Shown here: positions 36,460-45,467 of the stretch, one piece after another | Layout: each line of letters opens with the position of its first letter | How positions within the stretch are numbered: position 1 is the first letter of the stretch | DNA from: Nocardioides sp. YR527 | Lineage (GTDB): Bacteria > Actinomycetota > Actinomycetes > Propionibacteriales > Nocardioidaceae | Reading direction: 5' to 3' | NCBI RefSeq assembly: GCF_900101045.1 | Contig: NZ_FNFN01000001.1 | Location: forward strand, 558,001-622,000 | Length of the DNA stretch: 64,000 nucleotides | Program-made: the position numbers and the translations under genes | Notes under the pieces: model-generated | What the model was told of the DNA's origin: nothing | The model's database searches: none | Seen by the model: only the letters and a program-made list of their open reading frames with translations

Positions 36460-37679
36460 GCGACCCGATCGACCCGCTCGCTCCGGCGACGCTGGGTCCG
36501 GTGACGCTGCGCAACCGGGTGATCAAGGCGGCGACGTTCGAGGGCGCATCGCCCGGGGCGCTGGTCTCGGACCGGCTGATCGACTACCACCTCGCCGTCG
36601 CCGAGGGCGGCGTCGGGATGACCACGGTCGCCTATCTCGCGGTGGCCCCGGAGGGACGTACGCATGCCGACTGCATCTACTGGCGCCCGGAGGCGCTGGC
36701 CGGGCTGCGGCGGCTGACCGACGAGGTCCACGCCACCGGCGCCAAGGTCTCGGCCCAGATCGGCCACGCCGGCCCGGTGGCCAACGCCAAGTCCAACGGG
36801 GTGCCGTCGCTGGCGCCGACGCGGTCGTTCAACGCGCTGGGGATGGCGTTCAACCGCGCCGCGACCGCCGCGGACCTCGCTCGGGTGGTCGAGCAGCACG
36901 CCGCCGCGGCGAGGATGGCGGTCGAGACCGGGTTCGACGCGATCGAGGTGCATCTGGGCCACAACTACCTGCCCAGCTCGTTCCTCAGCCCGCGGCTCAA
37001 CCCGCGTACCGACGAGTTCGGCGGGTCGCTGGCAAACCGGGCTTCGTTCCCGCGGCGCATCCTTGCCGCCGTCAGGGAGGCCGTGGGCGGGCAGGTCGCC
37101 GTGCTCGCCAAGATGAACATGCGCGACGGCTACCGCGGCGGGTTCGACCTGCCCGAGTCGGTGGAGTTCGCGCGCCTGCTGGAGTCCGACGGTCATCTCG
37201 ACGCGCTCGAGCTCACCGGCGGCTCCTCGTTCATGAACCCGATGTACCTCTTCCGCGGCGACGCCCCCTACCGCGAGATGGCGGCCAACATGCCGCTGCA
37301 CCCGGTGATCAGGATGGGCATGCGGATGGTGGGGAAGGGGTTCTTCAAGGAGTACCCCTACAAGCCGCTCTACTTCCTCGACAACGCCCGCGAGTTCCGT
37401 CGCGCGCTGACGATGCCGCTGGTGCTGCTGGGTGGGGTCACCGACCTGACCGGGATGCGCACCGCGATGGACGAGGGCTTCGAGTACGTCGCGATGGCCC
37501 GCGCGCTGCTCCGTGAGCCGGACCTGGTCAACCGCCTACGTGCCGACCCCGAGACGGTGTCGAGATGCATCCACTGCAACCTGTGCATGTCGACCATCTA
37601 TCCGGGGACCCATTGCCACCTCGACGACGAGCACGTCTACGGTGAGGCTCACCCCATTCTGCAGCCCCCATCCTGCTGA
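36456..37679 (+). CDS. NADH:flavin oxidoreductase/old yellow enzyme with Fe-S motif
   Basis: A 407-residue TIM-barrel flavoprotein. Seen: LGPVTLRNRVIKAATFEGAS, KVSAQIGHAGPVANAKSN, FDAIEVHLGHNYLPSSFLSP, LNPRTDEFGGSLANR, MPLVLLGGVTDLTG and EYVAMARALLREPDLVNRL. A C-terminal CIHCNLCMSTIYPGTHC resembles the 4Fe-4S motif of the 2,4-dienoyl-CoA reductase subgroup, but the second flavin domain is missing. It overlaps the SDR gene. It probably reduces an alpha,beta-unsaturated ketone or enoyl-CoA in sterol breakdown. Confidence 0.86.
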   Translation: MSDPIDPLAPATLGPVTLRNRVIKAATFEGASPGALVSDRLIDYHLAVAEGGVGMTTVAYLAVAPEGRTHADCIYWRPEALAGLRRLTDEVHATGAKVSAQIGHAGPVANAKSNGVPSLAPTRSFNALGMAFNRAATAADLARVVEQHAAAARMAVETGFDAIEVHLGHNYLPSSFLSPRLNPRTDEFGGSLANRASFPRRILAAVREAVGGQVAVLAKMNMRDGYRGGFDLPESVEFARLLESDGHLDALELTGGSSFMNPMYLFRGDAPYREMAANMPLHPVIRMGMRMVGKGFFKEYPYKPLYFLDNAREFRRALTMPLVLLGGVTDLTGMRTAMDEGFEYVAMARALLREPDLVNRLRADPETVSRCIHCNLCMSTIYPGTHCHLDDEHVYGEAHPILQPPSC

Positions 37680-37705
37680 GCTGATTCCTGAAGGCGAGGA
37701 TCCAG

Positions 37706-38422
37706 ATGTCGATGCACTACGGACGTTCCCAGCACCCGCAGGCGCCTCCCGGATACGTCCACGACGACATGACGAAGGCCGAGATCAAGGAGCGGGAGGC
37801 CACCCTGGTCCCGCTCACCGACTCGGTGCGCAGGCTCGTCGACGCGGTCGTGCGCACCCAGGTCGCGGACTCGGTCCTCGATGACGTACGCGGCCGGGTC
37901 GAGGCGCTGACCGACGAGCTGCTCGCCGAGGCGCTTCCTGGCCCGCACGGGGTCCGGTTCGGCTCGGACGGCGGCTTCCGCAACTACGGCAACCCGGTGG
38001 TCGGGAAGGGGAACGCCTTCGCCCCGCCGGTGGCCGTCCAGCGCGACGGCGAGGACGTCTGGGCCGACTTCGAGCTCGGGCCCGCGTACGAGGGGCCGCC
38101 CGGACTGGTCCACGGTGGTGTCTCGGCGCTGATCCTGGACCAGATGCTCGGCGAGGCGGCCTCGGCGGGCGGTCGCCCCGGGATGACCGGCACCCTCACG
38201 ATCGTCTACAAGCAGGGGACACCGCTGGGTCCGCTGCGCGGTGAGGCGCGGATCGAGTCGACGCAGGGAGTGAAGGCGATCGTGCGCGGCCGTCTGCTGA
38301 CCCGGCCGGCCGACGGCTCCGAGCCGGTGGTGTGCGTCGAGGCCGAAGGGATCTTCATCCTGCCCCGCTGGGCAAGGGAGCGGGTGGCCGGGGGAGACCG
38401 GGAGCACGTCGGCGACGCCTGA
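37706..38422 (+). CDS. hot-dog fold thioesterase (PaaI superfamily)
   Basis: A 238-residue protein. The first 100 residues (MSMHYGRSQHPQAPPGYVHD to about FAPP) are of unknown fold. The C-terminal half is a hot-dog thioesterase: AYEGPPGLVHGGVSALILDQ with the HGG turn and catalytic Asp, then GMTGTLTIVYKQGTPLGPLR and VVCVEAEGIFILPRWARER. GAGGA lies about 5 bases before ATG 37706. Last gene of the LLM-SDR-OYE operon, 26 bases after the OYE stop. It likely releases an acyl-CoA; the substrate is unknown. Confidence 0.82.
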   Translation: MSMHYGRSQHPQAPPGYVHDDMTKAEIKEREATLVPLTDSVRRLVDAVVRTQVADSVLDDVRGRVEALTDELLAEALPGPHGVRFGSDGGFRNYGNPVVGKGNAFAPPVAVQRDGEDVWADFELGPAYEGPPGLVHGGVSALILDQMLGEAASAGGRPGMTGTLTIVYKQGTPLGPLRGEARIESTQGVKAIVRGRLLTRPADGSEPVVCVEAEGIFILPRWARERVAGGDREHVGDA

Positions 38423-38440
38423 GACTCCCGCTCCCACCTC

Positions 38441-38454
38441 TAGAACACGTTCTA
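38441..38454. promoter_or_regulatory. KstR operator before the fadD gene
   Basis: TAGAACACGTTCTA fits the consensus and is extended by C/G flanks. It ends 21 bp before the fadD ATG. TAGTTT at its edge, or TAGGGT 6 bases before the ATG, could serve as the -10. Confidence 0.88.
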
Positions 38455-38475
38455 GTTTCGCGGTAGGGTGCGGGC

Positions 38476-40056
38476 ATGGATACCAGCCGCATCGGTCCCC
38501 ACAACGGTCATCTGATGGTCTCGGCGCTCGAGCGCCACAAGAACCGTCCGATCATCCATCTCGGCGACGTGAGTCTGACCGGGGCGGAGGTGTCGGCGCG
38601 GATCAGCCAGTACGTCCAGGCGTTCGAGGCGCTCGGCGCCGGCACCGGCTCGGCGACCGCGCTGCTCGCGCTCAACCGTCCCGAGGTGCTCTTCATCCTC
38701 GGTGCCGGCCAGACCCAGGGCTTCCAGCGCACCTCGCTGCACCCGCTGGGGAGCGCCGAGGACCAGGCGTACGTCATCAACGACGCCGGCATCACCGGCC
38801 TGGTGATCGACCCCTACTTCGCCGACCGTGCGGTCGAGCTGCTCGAGCTGTGCCCCGGACTCAAGCAGGTGCTCACCATCGGGCCGGTGCCGCCACAGCT
38901 GGCGGAGGTCGGGATCGACCTGGTCGCCACCGCGGCGACCTACGACGTCGAGCCGCTGCGCGCGAGGCTGCTCCCGCCGGACCATGTCACCTCGATCACC
39001 TACACCGGTGGGACGACCGGGAAGCCGAAGGGCGTGATCGGGCTGGCCGGGTCGTTCGCGACGATGACCCAGGTGCAGCTCTCGGAGTGGGAGTGGCCCG
39101 AGGCGCCGCGGTTCCTGATGTGCACGCCGCTCTCGCACGCCGGCGCCGCCTTCTTCGTGCCCGTCGTGATCAAGGGCGGCACGCTCTTCGTGATGCCGAA
39201 GTTCGATCCCGCCGCGGTCCTGGAGGCCATCGAGCGGGAGAGGATCTCCTCGCTGATGGTGGTCCCGACGATGCTCTACGCGCTCCTGGACCACCCCGAC
39301 TCCCGCACTCGCGACCTGTCCTCGCTCGAGACCATCTACTACGGCGCCTCCGCGATCAACCCGGTGCGCCTGGCCGAGGCGATCGAGCGGTTCGGGCCGA
39401 TCTTCGCGCAGTACTACGGCCAGTCCGAGGCGCCGATGGCGATCACGTACTTCGCCAAGGGCGACCACGTGAACCCGGACGGTACGCCCGCGTCCCACCG
39501 CCTCACCTCGTGCGGCCGTCCCTCGGCGCTGGTGCGCACCGCCCTGATCGGCGCCGACGGCAAGCCGGTCGCCCCGGGCGAGCCTGGCGAGATCTGCGTC
39601 GCCGGCCCGCTGCTCTCCGGTGGCTACTGGCAGCTGCCCGAGGTCACCGCCGAGACGTTCCGCGACGGCTGGATGCACACCGGCGACGTCGCCCGGGAGG
39701 ACGAGGACGGCTTCTGGTACATCGTCGACCGCACCAAGGACATGATCGTCACCGGCGGCTTCAACGTCTTCCCTCGCGAGGTCGAGGACGTCATCGCGAC
39801 CCACCCCGCGGTCGCCCAGGTCGCCGTGATCGGCGCCCCGCACGAGAAGTTCGGCGAGGCAGTCACCGCCGTGGTGGTCCCTCGCCCCGACGCCGTCCTC
39901 TCGGCCGAGGTCGTCGCCGAGATCCAGGCCCTGGTCAAGGAGCGGAAGGGTTCGGTCCAGGCACCTAAGTCGGTCATCGAGGTCGACGAGATCCCGATGA
40001 CCGCCCTCGGCAAGCCCGACAAGAAGGCCCTGCGGGCGCGGTACGCTGCGTCCTGA
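38476..40056 (+). CDS. fatty-acid/steroid acyl-CoA ligase (FadD8-like)
   Basis: A 526-residue ANL-superfamily adenylate-forming ligase. Seen: P-loop YTGGTTGKPKGVIG, YYGASAINPVRLAEAI, QYYGQSEAPMAITYF, TGDVAREDEDGFWYIVDRTK, DMIVTGGFNVFPREVEDVIA and terminal MTALGKPDKKALRAR with the catalytic Lys. The opening HNGHLMVSALERHKNRP resembles FadD8. It lies 21 bp after a KstR box. It overlaps the cytochrome b561-like gene by one base, so the two are coupled. It probably activates a carboxylic intermediate of sterol breakdown; which one cannot be told. Confidence 0.87.
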   Translation: MDTSRIGPHNGHLMVSALERHKNRPIIHLGDVSLTGAEVSARISQYVQAFEALGAGTGSATALLALNRPEVLFILGAGQTQGFQRTSLHPLGSAEDQAYVINDAGITGLVIDPYFADRAVELLELCPGLKQVLTIGPVPPQLAEVGIDLVATAATYDVEPLRARLLPPDHVTSITYTGGTTGKPKGVIGLAGSFATMTQVQLSEWEWPEAPRFLMCTPLSHAGAAFFVPVVIKGGTLFVMPKFDPAAVLEAIERERISSLMVVPTMLYALLDHPDSRTRDLSSLETIYYGASAINPVRLAEAIERFGPIFAQYYGQSEAPMAITYFAKGDHVNPDGTPASHRLTSCGRPSALVRTALIGADGKPVAPGEPGEICVAGPLLSGGYWQLPEVTAETFRDGWMHTGDVAREDEDGFWYIVDRTKDMIVTGGFNVFPREVEDVIATHPAVAQVAVIGAPHEKFGEAVTAVVVPRPDAVLSAEVVAEIQALVKERKGSVQAPKSVIEVDEIPMTALGKPDKKALRARYAAS

Positions 40057-40733
40057 TGTCAGACGCGACGGCAGCGGGCTACGGGGTCGGCGTCAAGATC
40101 CTGCACTGGCTGACCGTCGCCGCCTTCGTCCTGCAGTTCGTCGTCGGCTACACGATGTCGACCGACGTCGAGAACCCGGCGGGGGAGGAGGCGGCAGGCG
40201 AGGTCGATTGCGACCCGCCCGGCGAGGACCGCAGCGGTGGCGACACCTCGGACGCCGAGGAGGAGCGGCTGGACCGCCTCGAGGAGGCGTGCGAGGCCGA
40301 GCAGGAGCGGGCCGAGGAGCGCAGCGAGGACGCCCTCGGGGTCGCCTGGGACGACCTGTGGAGCGGGCGGCTCGGCGCCGATGGCCTCACCCTCCCCGAG
40401 ATGCACATCCTGCTCGGCCTGGCCATCGTGGTGCTCGGTGGCCTCCGGCTGCTGTGGCGCCGGATCGCGCCGCTCCCGCCGTGGGACCCGCGGCTCACGG
40501 CGGGCGACCGAAGGCTGGCCCACTTCACCGAGCGGGTGCTGCTCTCGCTGATGTTCCTCGTCCCTCTCAGCGGCCTGGCCCTGGTCGCTGTCTCCGAGCA
40601 TCTGGTCTGGCTGCACGTGGCAGCCCACGTGACGTTCTTCGTGGCCCTGGCGGCACACCTGTTCCTCGTGCTGCGCCGGGGGCTACTTCCTCGCATGCTT
40701 CCCGGGGCTGCGACCGGTCGAGCCGTCAGCTAG
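40056..40733 (+). CDS. cytochrome b561-like membrane protein with acidic insertion
   Basis: A 225-residue integral membrane protein with four predicted helices (about 15-34, 117-135, 161-180, 183-206). Candidate heme ligands are His17, His117, His187 and His191/201, as in the bacterial b561 (CybB/YceJ) family. Between helices 1 and 2 lies an unusual run of about 65 residues (36-100) that is very rich in Glu and Asp and partly coiled-coil-like (EEERLDRLEEACEAEQERAE). It is coupled to the KstR-controlled fadD. Family role: transfer of electrons from quinol or superoxide; its link to sterol breakdown is unexplained. Confidence 0.78.
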   Translation: MSDATAAGYGVGVKILHWLTVAAFVLQFVVGYTMSTDVENPAGEEAAGEVDCDPPGEDRSGGDTSDAEEERLDRLEEACEAEQERAEERSEDALGVAWDDLWSGRLGADGLTLPEMHILLGLAIVVLGGLRLLWRRIAPLPPWDPRLTAGDRRLAHFTERVLLSLMFLVPLSGLALVAVSEHLVWLHVAAHVTFFVALAAHLFLVLRRGLLPRMLPGAATGRAVS

Positions 40734-40829
40734 GTCGGTCGAGGCGTCACCCCCGTCGGTCGACGTGTCACGCGCGTGACGCTTCGACCGACCGCAGTGA
40801 CGCTTCGACCGACCGTGGTGACGCTTCGG
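40734..40829. repeat. inverted and tandem GTGACGCTTCGACCGACC repeats
   Basis: Two copies of a 21-bp unit (40776-40796, 40797-40817) plus a third partial one lie in tandem. Two diverged copies occur in the reverse orientation (near 40734-40750 and 40755-40771). They fill the gap between convergent genes and could fold as a bidirectional terminator. Confidence 0.75.
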
Positions 40830-41645
40830 CTACTTGCCCTTGAACTCGGGCTTGCGCTTCTCCAGGAAGGCCTTGGGGCCCTCCTTGGCGTCCTCGGAGG
40901 CGAAGACGGCGGCGCCAACCTTGGCGTCGTCGGCCCAGGCCTCCTCCTCGTGCTTGCCCTCGGACTCGCGCATGGTGCGGAGGATTGCCTGGACGGCCAG
41001 AGGACCGTTGGCTGCGATCATGTCGGCGAGCTCGTGGGCCTTCTCGAGCGCGGTGCCGTCGGGGACGACGTGGCCGATGAGTCCGAGCTCCTTGGCCTCG
41101 GGGGCGAGCAGCGTACGCCCGGTCAGCAGCAGCTCGGCGGCGACGGTGTAGGGGATCTGGCGGGGGAGACGGACCGCGGAGCCGCCCATCGGGTAGAGCG
41201 ACCAGCGGGCCTCGGCGACGCCGAACTTGGCCGACTCGCCGGCGACCCGGATGTCGGTGCCCTGCAGGATCTCGGTGCCGCCGGCGATGGCGGGGCCCTC
41301 GACGGCGGCGATGAGCGGCTTGGTGAGCCGAAAGCCCTTGAGCAGCCCCTTGAGCACCGTCGGGTCGAAGCCCTCCTCGAACGACTCCGAGGGCGGCTTC
41401 TCGTCGGCCTTCTTCAGATCCATCCCGGCACAGAAGTAGCCGCCCGCGCCGGTCAGGATGCAGACCCTGATCTCCGGGTCGGAGTTCACCCGGTCCCAGG
41501 CGTCCTCCATGATCCGCAGCATCTCGGAGGAGAGGGCGTTGCGGCGCTCGGGACGGTTCATCGTGACGATGAGCTTGTGGCCGTCCTGCTCGACGATCGC
41601 GTGCGGCCCGGCGTCGGTCCCAGCAGAAGTTTCTGTGATCGGCAT
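40830..41645 (-). CDS. echA19: enoyl-CoA hydratase EchA19
   Basis: A 271-residue crotonase matching Rv3516: [100 protein letters not shown]. The Glu of the WSLYPMGG block is the usual second catalytic region. Family role: hydration of the enoyl-CoA on the sterol side chain. It is divergent from fadD19, as in M. tuberculosis, over a single KstR box whose edge lies 23 bp from the start. It converges with the b561-like gene over repeats. Confidence 0.92.
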   Translation of the reverse strand: MPITETSAGTDAGPHAIVEQDGHKLIVTMNRPERRNALSSEMLRIMEDAWDRVNSDPEIRVCILTGAGGYFCAGMDLKKADEKPPSESFEEGFDPTVLKGLLKGFRLTKPLIAAVEGPAIAGGTEILQGTDIRVAGESAKFGVAEARWSLYPMGGSAVRLPRQIPYTVAAELLLTGRTLLAPEAKELGLIGHVVPDGTALEKAHELADMIAANGPLAVQAILRTMRESEGKHEEEAWADDAKVGAAVFASEDAKEGPKAFLEKRKPEFKGK

Positions 41646-41668
41646 AACACCAGACCCTAGCGGAAAAC

Positions 41669-41682
41669 TGAAACGTGTTCTA
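41669..41682. promoter_or_regulatory. KstR operator, shared by echA19 and fadD19
   Basis: TGAAACGTGTTCTA fits the consensus. Its right end begins TAGTCT, placed 7 bases before the fadD19 ATG, so fadD19 is probably leaderless. The same box lies 23 bp from echA19 on the other strand. Confidence 0.88.
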
Positions 41683-41693
41683 GTCTCGCACTC

Positions 41694-43358
41694 ATGGCGC
41701 TGAACCTTGCTGACCTCTTCGAACACGCCGTCGACGCCGCGCCCGAGAAGGTGTCGGTCCAAGTCGGCGAACGCACAGTGACTTACGCGGAGCTCGAGCG
41801 TGAGTCCAACAAGCTGGCCCACTACCTGGCCGGCCAGGGGATCGGGAAGGGCGATCACGTCGGGCTCTACTCCAAGAACTCCGTGGAGCACGTCATCGCC
41901 CTGCTCGCGATCCTCAAGATCCGCGCCGTGGCGATCAACGTGAACTATCGCTACGTCGCCGGCGAGCTGGAGTACCTCTTCGGCAACGCCGACCTCAAGG
42001 CCCTGGTCCACGACCGCGTCTACGCGCCGCTGGTCGCCGAGGTCTCCCCGAAGCTGGAGGGGCTGACGACGTTCGTCGCCGTCCCCAACCCGCTCGAGCC
42101 CCACGACGACTCCGACCTCAGCCCGTTCGGCGGTGTCACCCTCGAGGAGGCCTTGGCCGGGCAGTCCGACGCACGCGACTTCGGCGAGCGCAGCGCCGAC
42201 GACATCCACGTCATCTACACCGGTGGCACCACCGGATTCCCGAAGGGCGTGATGTGGCGCCACGAGGACTTCTGGCGCGTGCTCGGCGGTGGTATCGACT
42301 TCATGACCGGCGTACCGCTGGAGGAGTACGACCAGTCCAAGCAGGCCGCCGGCGACGGGCTCATCACCCTGCCGCTCAGCCCGCTGATGCACGGCGGTGC
42401 CCAGGCGAGCCTGCTCATGCACCTCTTCGCCGGCCAGGTGACGATCCTGGAGCCGAAGTTCGACCCGGTACGCACCTGGGAGATCGTCGACCGCGAGAAG
42501 GTCCAGATGATGTTCATGACCGGTGACGCGATGGCGGTGCCGCTCATCGACGCCTACGAGGCCGGTCCCGGAAATGGGCAGAGCTTCGACGGGCAGAGCC
42601 TGTTCGCGATCGCCTCCAGTGCCGCGATCTTCTCCAAGTCGGTCAAGGAGCGCTGGATGAAGGCGTTCCCGAACGCCGTCTTCACCGACTCGGTGGGCTC
42701 GACCGAGACCGGCTTCCAGGGCACCGGTCTGCAGGACGCCTCCGCGCTCTCCACCGACGGACCTGTGGTCACCGCCGGCCCCCACACCGCGGTGATCGGC
42801 GACGACGGACACCCGCTCGACCTGGCCACCGACGTCGGCAAGATCGGCCGCACCGCCCGCAAGGGCCACGTGCCGGTCGGCTACTACAGGGACCCCGAGA
42901 AGTCGGCGAAGACCTTCGTCGAGATCGACGGCGAGCGCTACGCGATCCCGGGCGACAACGCCCGGATCGAGGAGGGCGGCCGGCTCACGCTCCTCGGGCG
43001 CGGCTCGAACTGCATCAACACCGGAGGCGAGAAGGTCTACCCCGAGGAGGTCGAGGCCGCGATCAAGGCGCACCCCGACGTCTACGACACGCTCGTGGTC
43101 GGCATCCCGGACGAGCGCTACGGGCAGGCCGTCGCGGCAGTCGTCGAGCCCCGGCCGGGCGCCACCATCGAGCTCGAGGGGCTGCGTACGTTCCTGCGGG
43201 CTCACCTGTCCGGCTACAAGCTGCCGCGTGCCCTGACCATCGTCGACGAGGTGCCCCGCAACGCCACTGGCAAGGCCCAGTACCCCAAGGCCAAGGAGAT
43301 CGCCCTGGCCACCCAAGCGACCGCAACAGAGCAGGACCCCGAAGGAGCAGAGGCATGA
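41694..43358 (+). CDS. fadD19: steroid side-chain CoA ligase FadD19
   Basis: A 554-residue ANL ligase that adds CoA to the C26-carboxylated sterol side chain; in Rhodococcus it is needed for C24-branched sterols. Seen: [97 protein letters not shown] and terminal [12 protein letters not shown] with catalytic Lys. The first and middle blocks are characteristic of Rv3515c. It is divergent from echA19, overlaps the next gene (ATGA), and is probably leaderless. Confidence 0.93.
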   Translation: MALNLADLFEHAVDAAPEKVSVQVGERTVTYAELERESNKLAHYLAGQGIGKGDHVGLYSKNSVEHVIALLAILKIRAVAINVNYRYVAGELEYLFGNADLKALVHDRVYAPLVAEVSPKLEGLTTFVAVPNPLEPHDDSDLSPFGGVTLEEALAGQSDARDFGERSADDIHVIYTGGTTGFPKGVMWRHEDFWRVLGGGIDFMTGVPLEEYDQSKQAAGDGLITLPLSPLMHGGAQASLLMHLFAGQVTILEPKFDPVRTWEIVDREKVQMMFMTGDAMAVPLIDAYEAGPGNGQSFDGQSLFAIASSAAIFSKSVKERWMKAFPNAVFTDSVGSTETGFQGTGLQDASALSTDGPVVTAGPHTAVIGDDGHPLDLATDVGKIGRTARKGHVPVGYYRDPEKSAKTFVEIDGERYAIPGDNARIEEGGRLTLLGRGSNCINTGGEKVYPEEVEAAIKAHPDVYDTLVVGIPDERYGQAVAAVVEPRPGATIELEGLRTFLRAHLSGYKLPRALTIVDEVPRNATGKAQYPKAKEIALATQATATEQDPEGAEA

Positions 43359-44464
43359 TCCGTACGGCACTGTGCGAGGCGTTCGGGATCGACTACCCGA
43401 TCTTCGCCTTCACCCCCTCCGAGCACGTGGCCGCGGAGGTCTCCAAGGCCGGCGGGCTGGGCGTGCTGGGCTGCGTACGCTTCAACGACGCCGAGGAGCT
43501 CGACCGCACGCTGACCTGGATGGACGAGAACACCGACGGGAAGCCGTATGGCGTCGACGTCGTGATGCCGATGAAGGTGCCGACCGAGGGCACCTCGACG
43601 GATCTGTCCGCCTACATCCCGGCCGAGCACACCGAGTGGGTCGACAAGACGCTGCTCTCCCTGGGCGTGCCGCCGCTGCCGGAGGGGGAGGGGCGCGAGG
43701 GCGTGCTCGGCTGGCTGCACTCGACGGCGCGCTCGCACGTCGACGTCGCGCTGCAGCACCGGCCGGTGCTGATCGCCAACGCGCTCGGCACCCCGCCCAA
43801 CGACGTGATCGAGAAGGCACACGAGCACGGGGTCAAGGTGGCCGCGCTCGCGGGTGCTCCGAAGCACGCGGTGTCGCACGTCTCGAACGGCGTCGACATC
43901 ATCGTCGCCCAGGGATACGAGGCCGGCGGGCACACCGGCGAGATCGCCTCGATGGTGCTCCAGCCCGACATCGTCGACGCGGTCGGGCCGGACGTACCGG
44001 TGCTGGGTGCGGGTGGGATCGGCTCGGGCCGTCAGATCGCCGCGTCGCTGGCGCTGGGGGCGCAGGGCGTCTGGACCGGCTCCATCTGGCTCGGCACCTC
44101 GGAGTACCGCAACCTCAACACCCACGCGGGCTGGGAGAGCGCCTTCACCCGCGCCACCTCCGCCGACACCCGCCGGATGCGGATCTACACCGGCAAGCCC
44201 GCGCGGCTGCTGAAGTCGAAGTGGACCGACGCCTGGGAGGCCGAGGGCTCGCCGGCGCCGCTGCCGATGCCGCTGCAGAACCTGCTGGTCTCCGACGCCC
44301 ACAACCGCATCAACGCCGCCGGGGACCCGGACGTCGTCGCGATGCCGGTCGGGCAGATCGTCGGCCGGATGAACGAGGTACGTCCCGTCGCCGCGGTCAT
44401 GGCCGACCTCATCGCCGAGTTCGAGGCGACGGTCAAGCGCCTGGACGCTATCGCCGAGGGCTAG
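43355..44464 (+). CDS. nitronate-monooxygenase-like flavin oxidoreductase
   Basis: A 369-residue FMN-dependent TIM-barrel protein of the NMO/IpdC family. Seen: [60 protein letters not shown] with the conserved His, [20 protein letters not shown] and [19 protein letters not shown]. It is coupled to fadD19 by a 4-base overlap. A homologous flavoprotein (IpdC) works in ring C/D degradation in mycobacteria, but this copy is not in that setting. Genuine nitronate oxidation is the other option. A strong terminator follows. Confidence 0.83.
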   Translation: MIRTALCEAFGIDYPIFAFTPSEHVAAEVSKAGGLGVLGCVRFNDAEELDRTLTWMDENTDGKPYGVDVVMPMKVPTEGTSTDLSAYIPAEHTEWVDKTLLSLGVPPLPEGEGREGVLGWLHSTARSHVDVALQHRPVLIANALGTPPNDVIEKAHEHGVKVAALAGAPKHAVSHVSNGVDIIVAQGYEAGGHTGEIASMVLQPDIVDAVGPDVPVLGAGGIGSGRQIAASLALGAQGVWTGSIWLGTSEYRNLNTHAGWESAFTRATSADTRRMRIYTGKPARLLKSKWTDAWEAEGSPAPLPMPLQNLLVSDAHNRINAAGDPDVVAMPVGQIVGRMNEVRPVAAVMADLIAEFEATVKRLDAIAEG

Positions 44465-44486
44465 GCCGCAGGCCCCCTGAACCACC

Positions 44487-44525
44487 AGGGCGCCGGCTCG
44501 GATCACCGAGCCGGCGCCCTTCTTC
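44487..44525 (+). terminator. intrinsic-type terminator after the fadD19 operon
   Basis: A perfect 15-bp stem, AGGGCGCCGGCTCGG/CCGAGCCGGCGCCCT with an ATCA loop (44487-44520), followed by TCTTC. It lies 23 bases after the stop of the nitronate-monooxygenase-like gene. Confidence 0.85.
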
Positions 44526-44556
44526 ATGCCGATTTCCCTATACGCCTTACCTCTGC

Positions 44557-44596
44557 GCGCTATCGCACACCATGGTCGCCGGCGCCGCTATCGCAC
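44557..44596. repeat. dispersed element GCGCTATCGCACACCA, copy 1
   Basis: GCGCTATCGCACACCA (44557-44572) followed by a second CGCTATCGCAC (44586-44596). The same 16-mer occurs at 49084-49099, and part of the element (TCCGGCGCGATA) at 49106-49117 and 54179-54190. All are in gaps between genes. Confidence 0.6.
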
Positions 44597-44641
44597 CCGA
44601 CAACCCGCCCAGAGGCGGAAGCGGACTGACAGGATGGATGC

Positions 44642-45463
44642 GTGACGATCTCGAGCTACGTACGTGACGGACTCACCTTCGACGTGGTCGACTCGGGCCC
44701 GGCCGACGGCGATCCGGTCGTGCTCCTGCACGGCTTTCCGGAGCGGGCGAGCTGCTGGCGTGAGGTGTCACCGATCCTGCACGCGGCCGGCTTCCGCACC
44801 CTCGCCCCGGACCAGCGCGGCTACTCGCCGGGCGCACGGCCGCGTACCCGCCTCGGCTACGGAGCCGGCCGGCTGGTCGAGGACGTGGTGGCGCTCATCG
44901 ACGAGGTCGGCCGGCCGGTGCACCTGGCCGGTCATGACTGGGGGAGTGCGGTCGGTTGGGGAGTGGCCGCGAAGCGACCCGACCTGGTCCGGAGCTGGAC
45001 CGCGATGTCGGTGCCGCACCCGGTCGCGTTCGCCCGGTCGATGAAGGGCCCGCAGCTGCGCAAGTCGGCCTACATGGCGCTCTTCAACATCCCGGTCCTG
45101 CCCGAGGTGGTCGCCGGGCGCGGTGGCCGGATGGAGCGGATGATGCGGGGGAGCGGCTGGAACGAGGACGACGTCGAGCGCTTCCGCGAGGAGATCGTCG
45201 ACTACGGCGCGCTCCCTGGTGGTCTGGGCTGGTATCGAGCCCTTCCCCTGGCCCCGCGCGTCGGCCGGGTCTCGGCCCCGACGACGATGCTCTGGAGCGA
45301 TGGGGACGTCGCGATCGGCCGGACCGCGCTGGAGGGCAACGACGACTTCGTCACCGGCCCCTACGAGTTCATCGAGCTGACCGCGGTCAGCCACTGGATC
45401 CCCACCAAGGCCCCTGAGGCCGCCGCCTCGGCGATCCTCGCCTCCATCGCCAAGGCCTCCTGA
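44642..45463 (+). CDS. epoxide-hydrolase-like alpha/beta hydrolase
   Basis: A 273-residue alpha/beta hydrolase. Seen: VVLLHGFPERASCWREVSPI with HGFPE at 30-34, APDQRGYSPGARP, VHLAGHDWGSAVGWGVAAK with the Asp99 nucleophile, MLWSDGDVAIGRTALEG, and ELTAVSHWIPTKAPEAAASA with the catalytic His. An Asp rather than Ser nucleophile and HGFPE point to the epoxide hydrolase/haloalkane dehalogenase branch. A GTG start is used, with AGGA upstream. It lies after a strong terminator and has no KstR box, so it is probably outside the steroid regulon. Confidence 0.83.
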   Translation: MTISSYVRDGLTFDVVDSGPADGDPVVLLHGFPERASCWREVSPILHAAGFRTLAPDQRGYSPGARPRTRLGYGAGRLVEDVVALIDEVGRPVHLAGHDWGSAVGWGVAAKRPDLVRSWTAMSVPHPVAFARSMKGPQLRKSAYMALFNIPVLPEVVAGRGGRMERMMRGSGWNEDDVERFREEIVDYGALPGGLGWYRALPLAPRVGRVSAPTTMLWSDGDVAIGRTALEGNDDFVTGPYEFIELTAVSHWIPTKAPEAAASAILASIAKAS

Positions 45464-45467
45464 GCCC

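Noticed and set aside
40776..40829. The tandem 21-bp units as a CRISPR array
   Set aside because: There are no spacers between the units, the units are short, and no cas genes are present.
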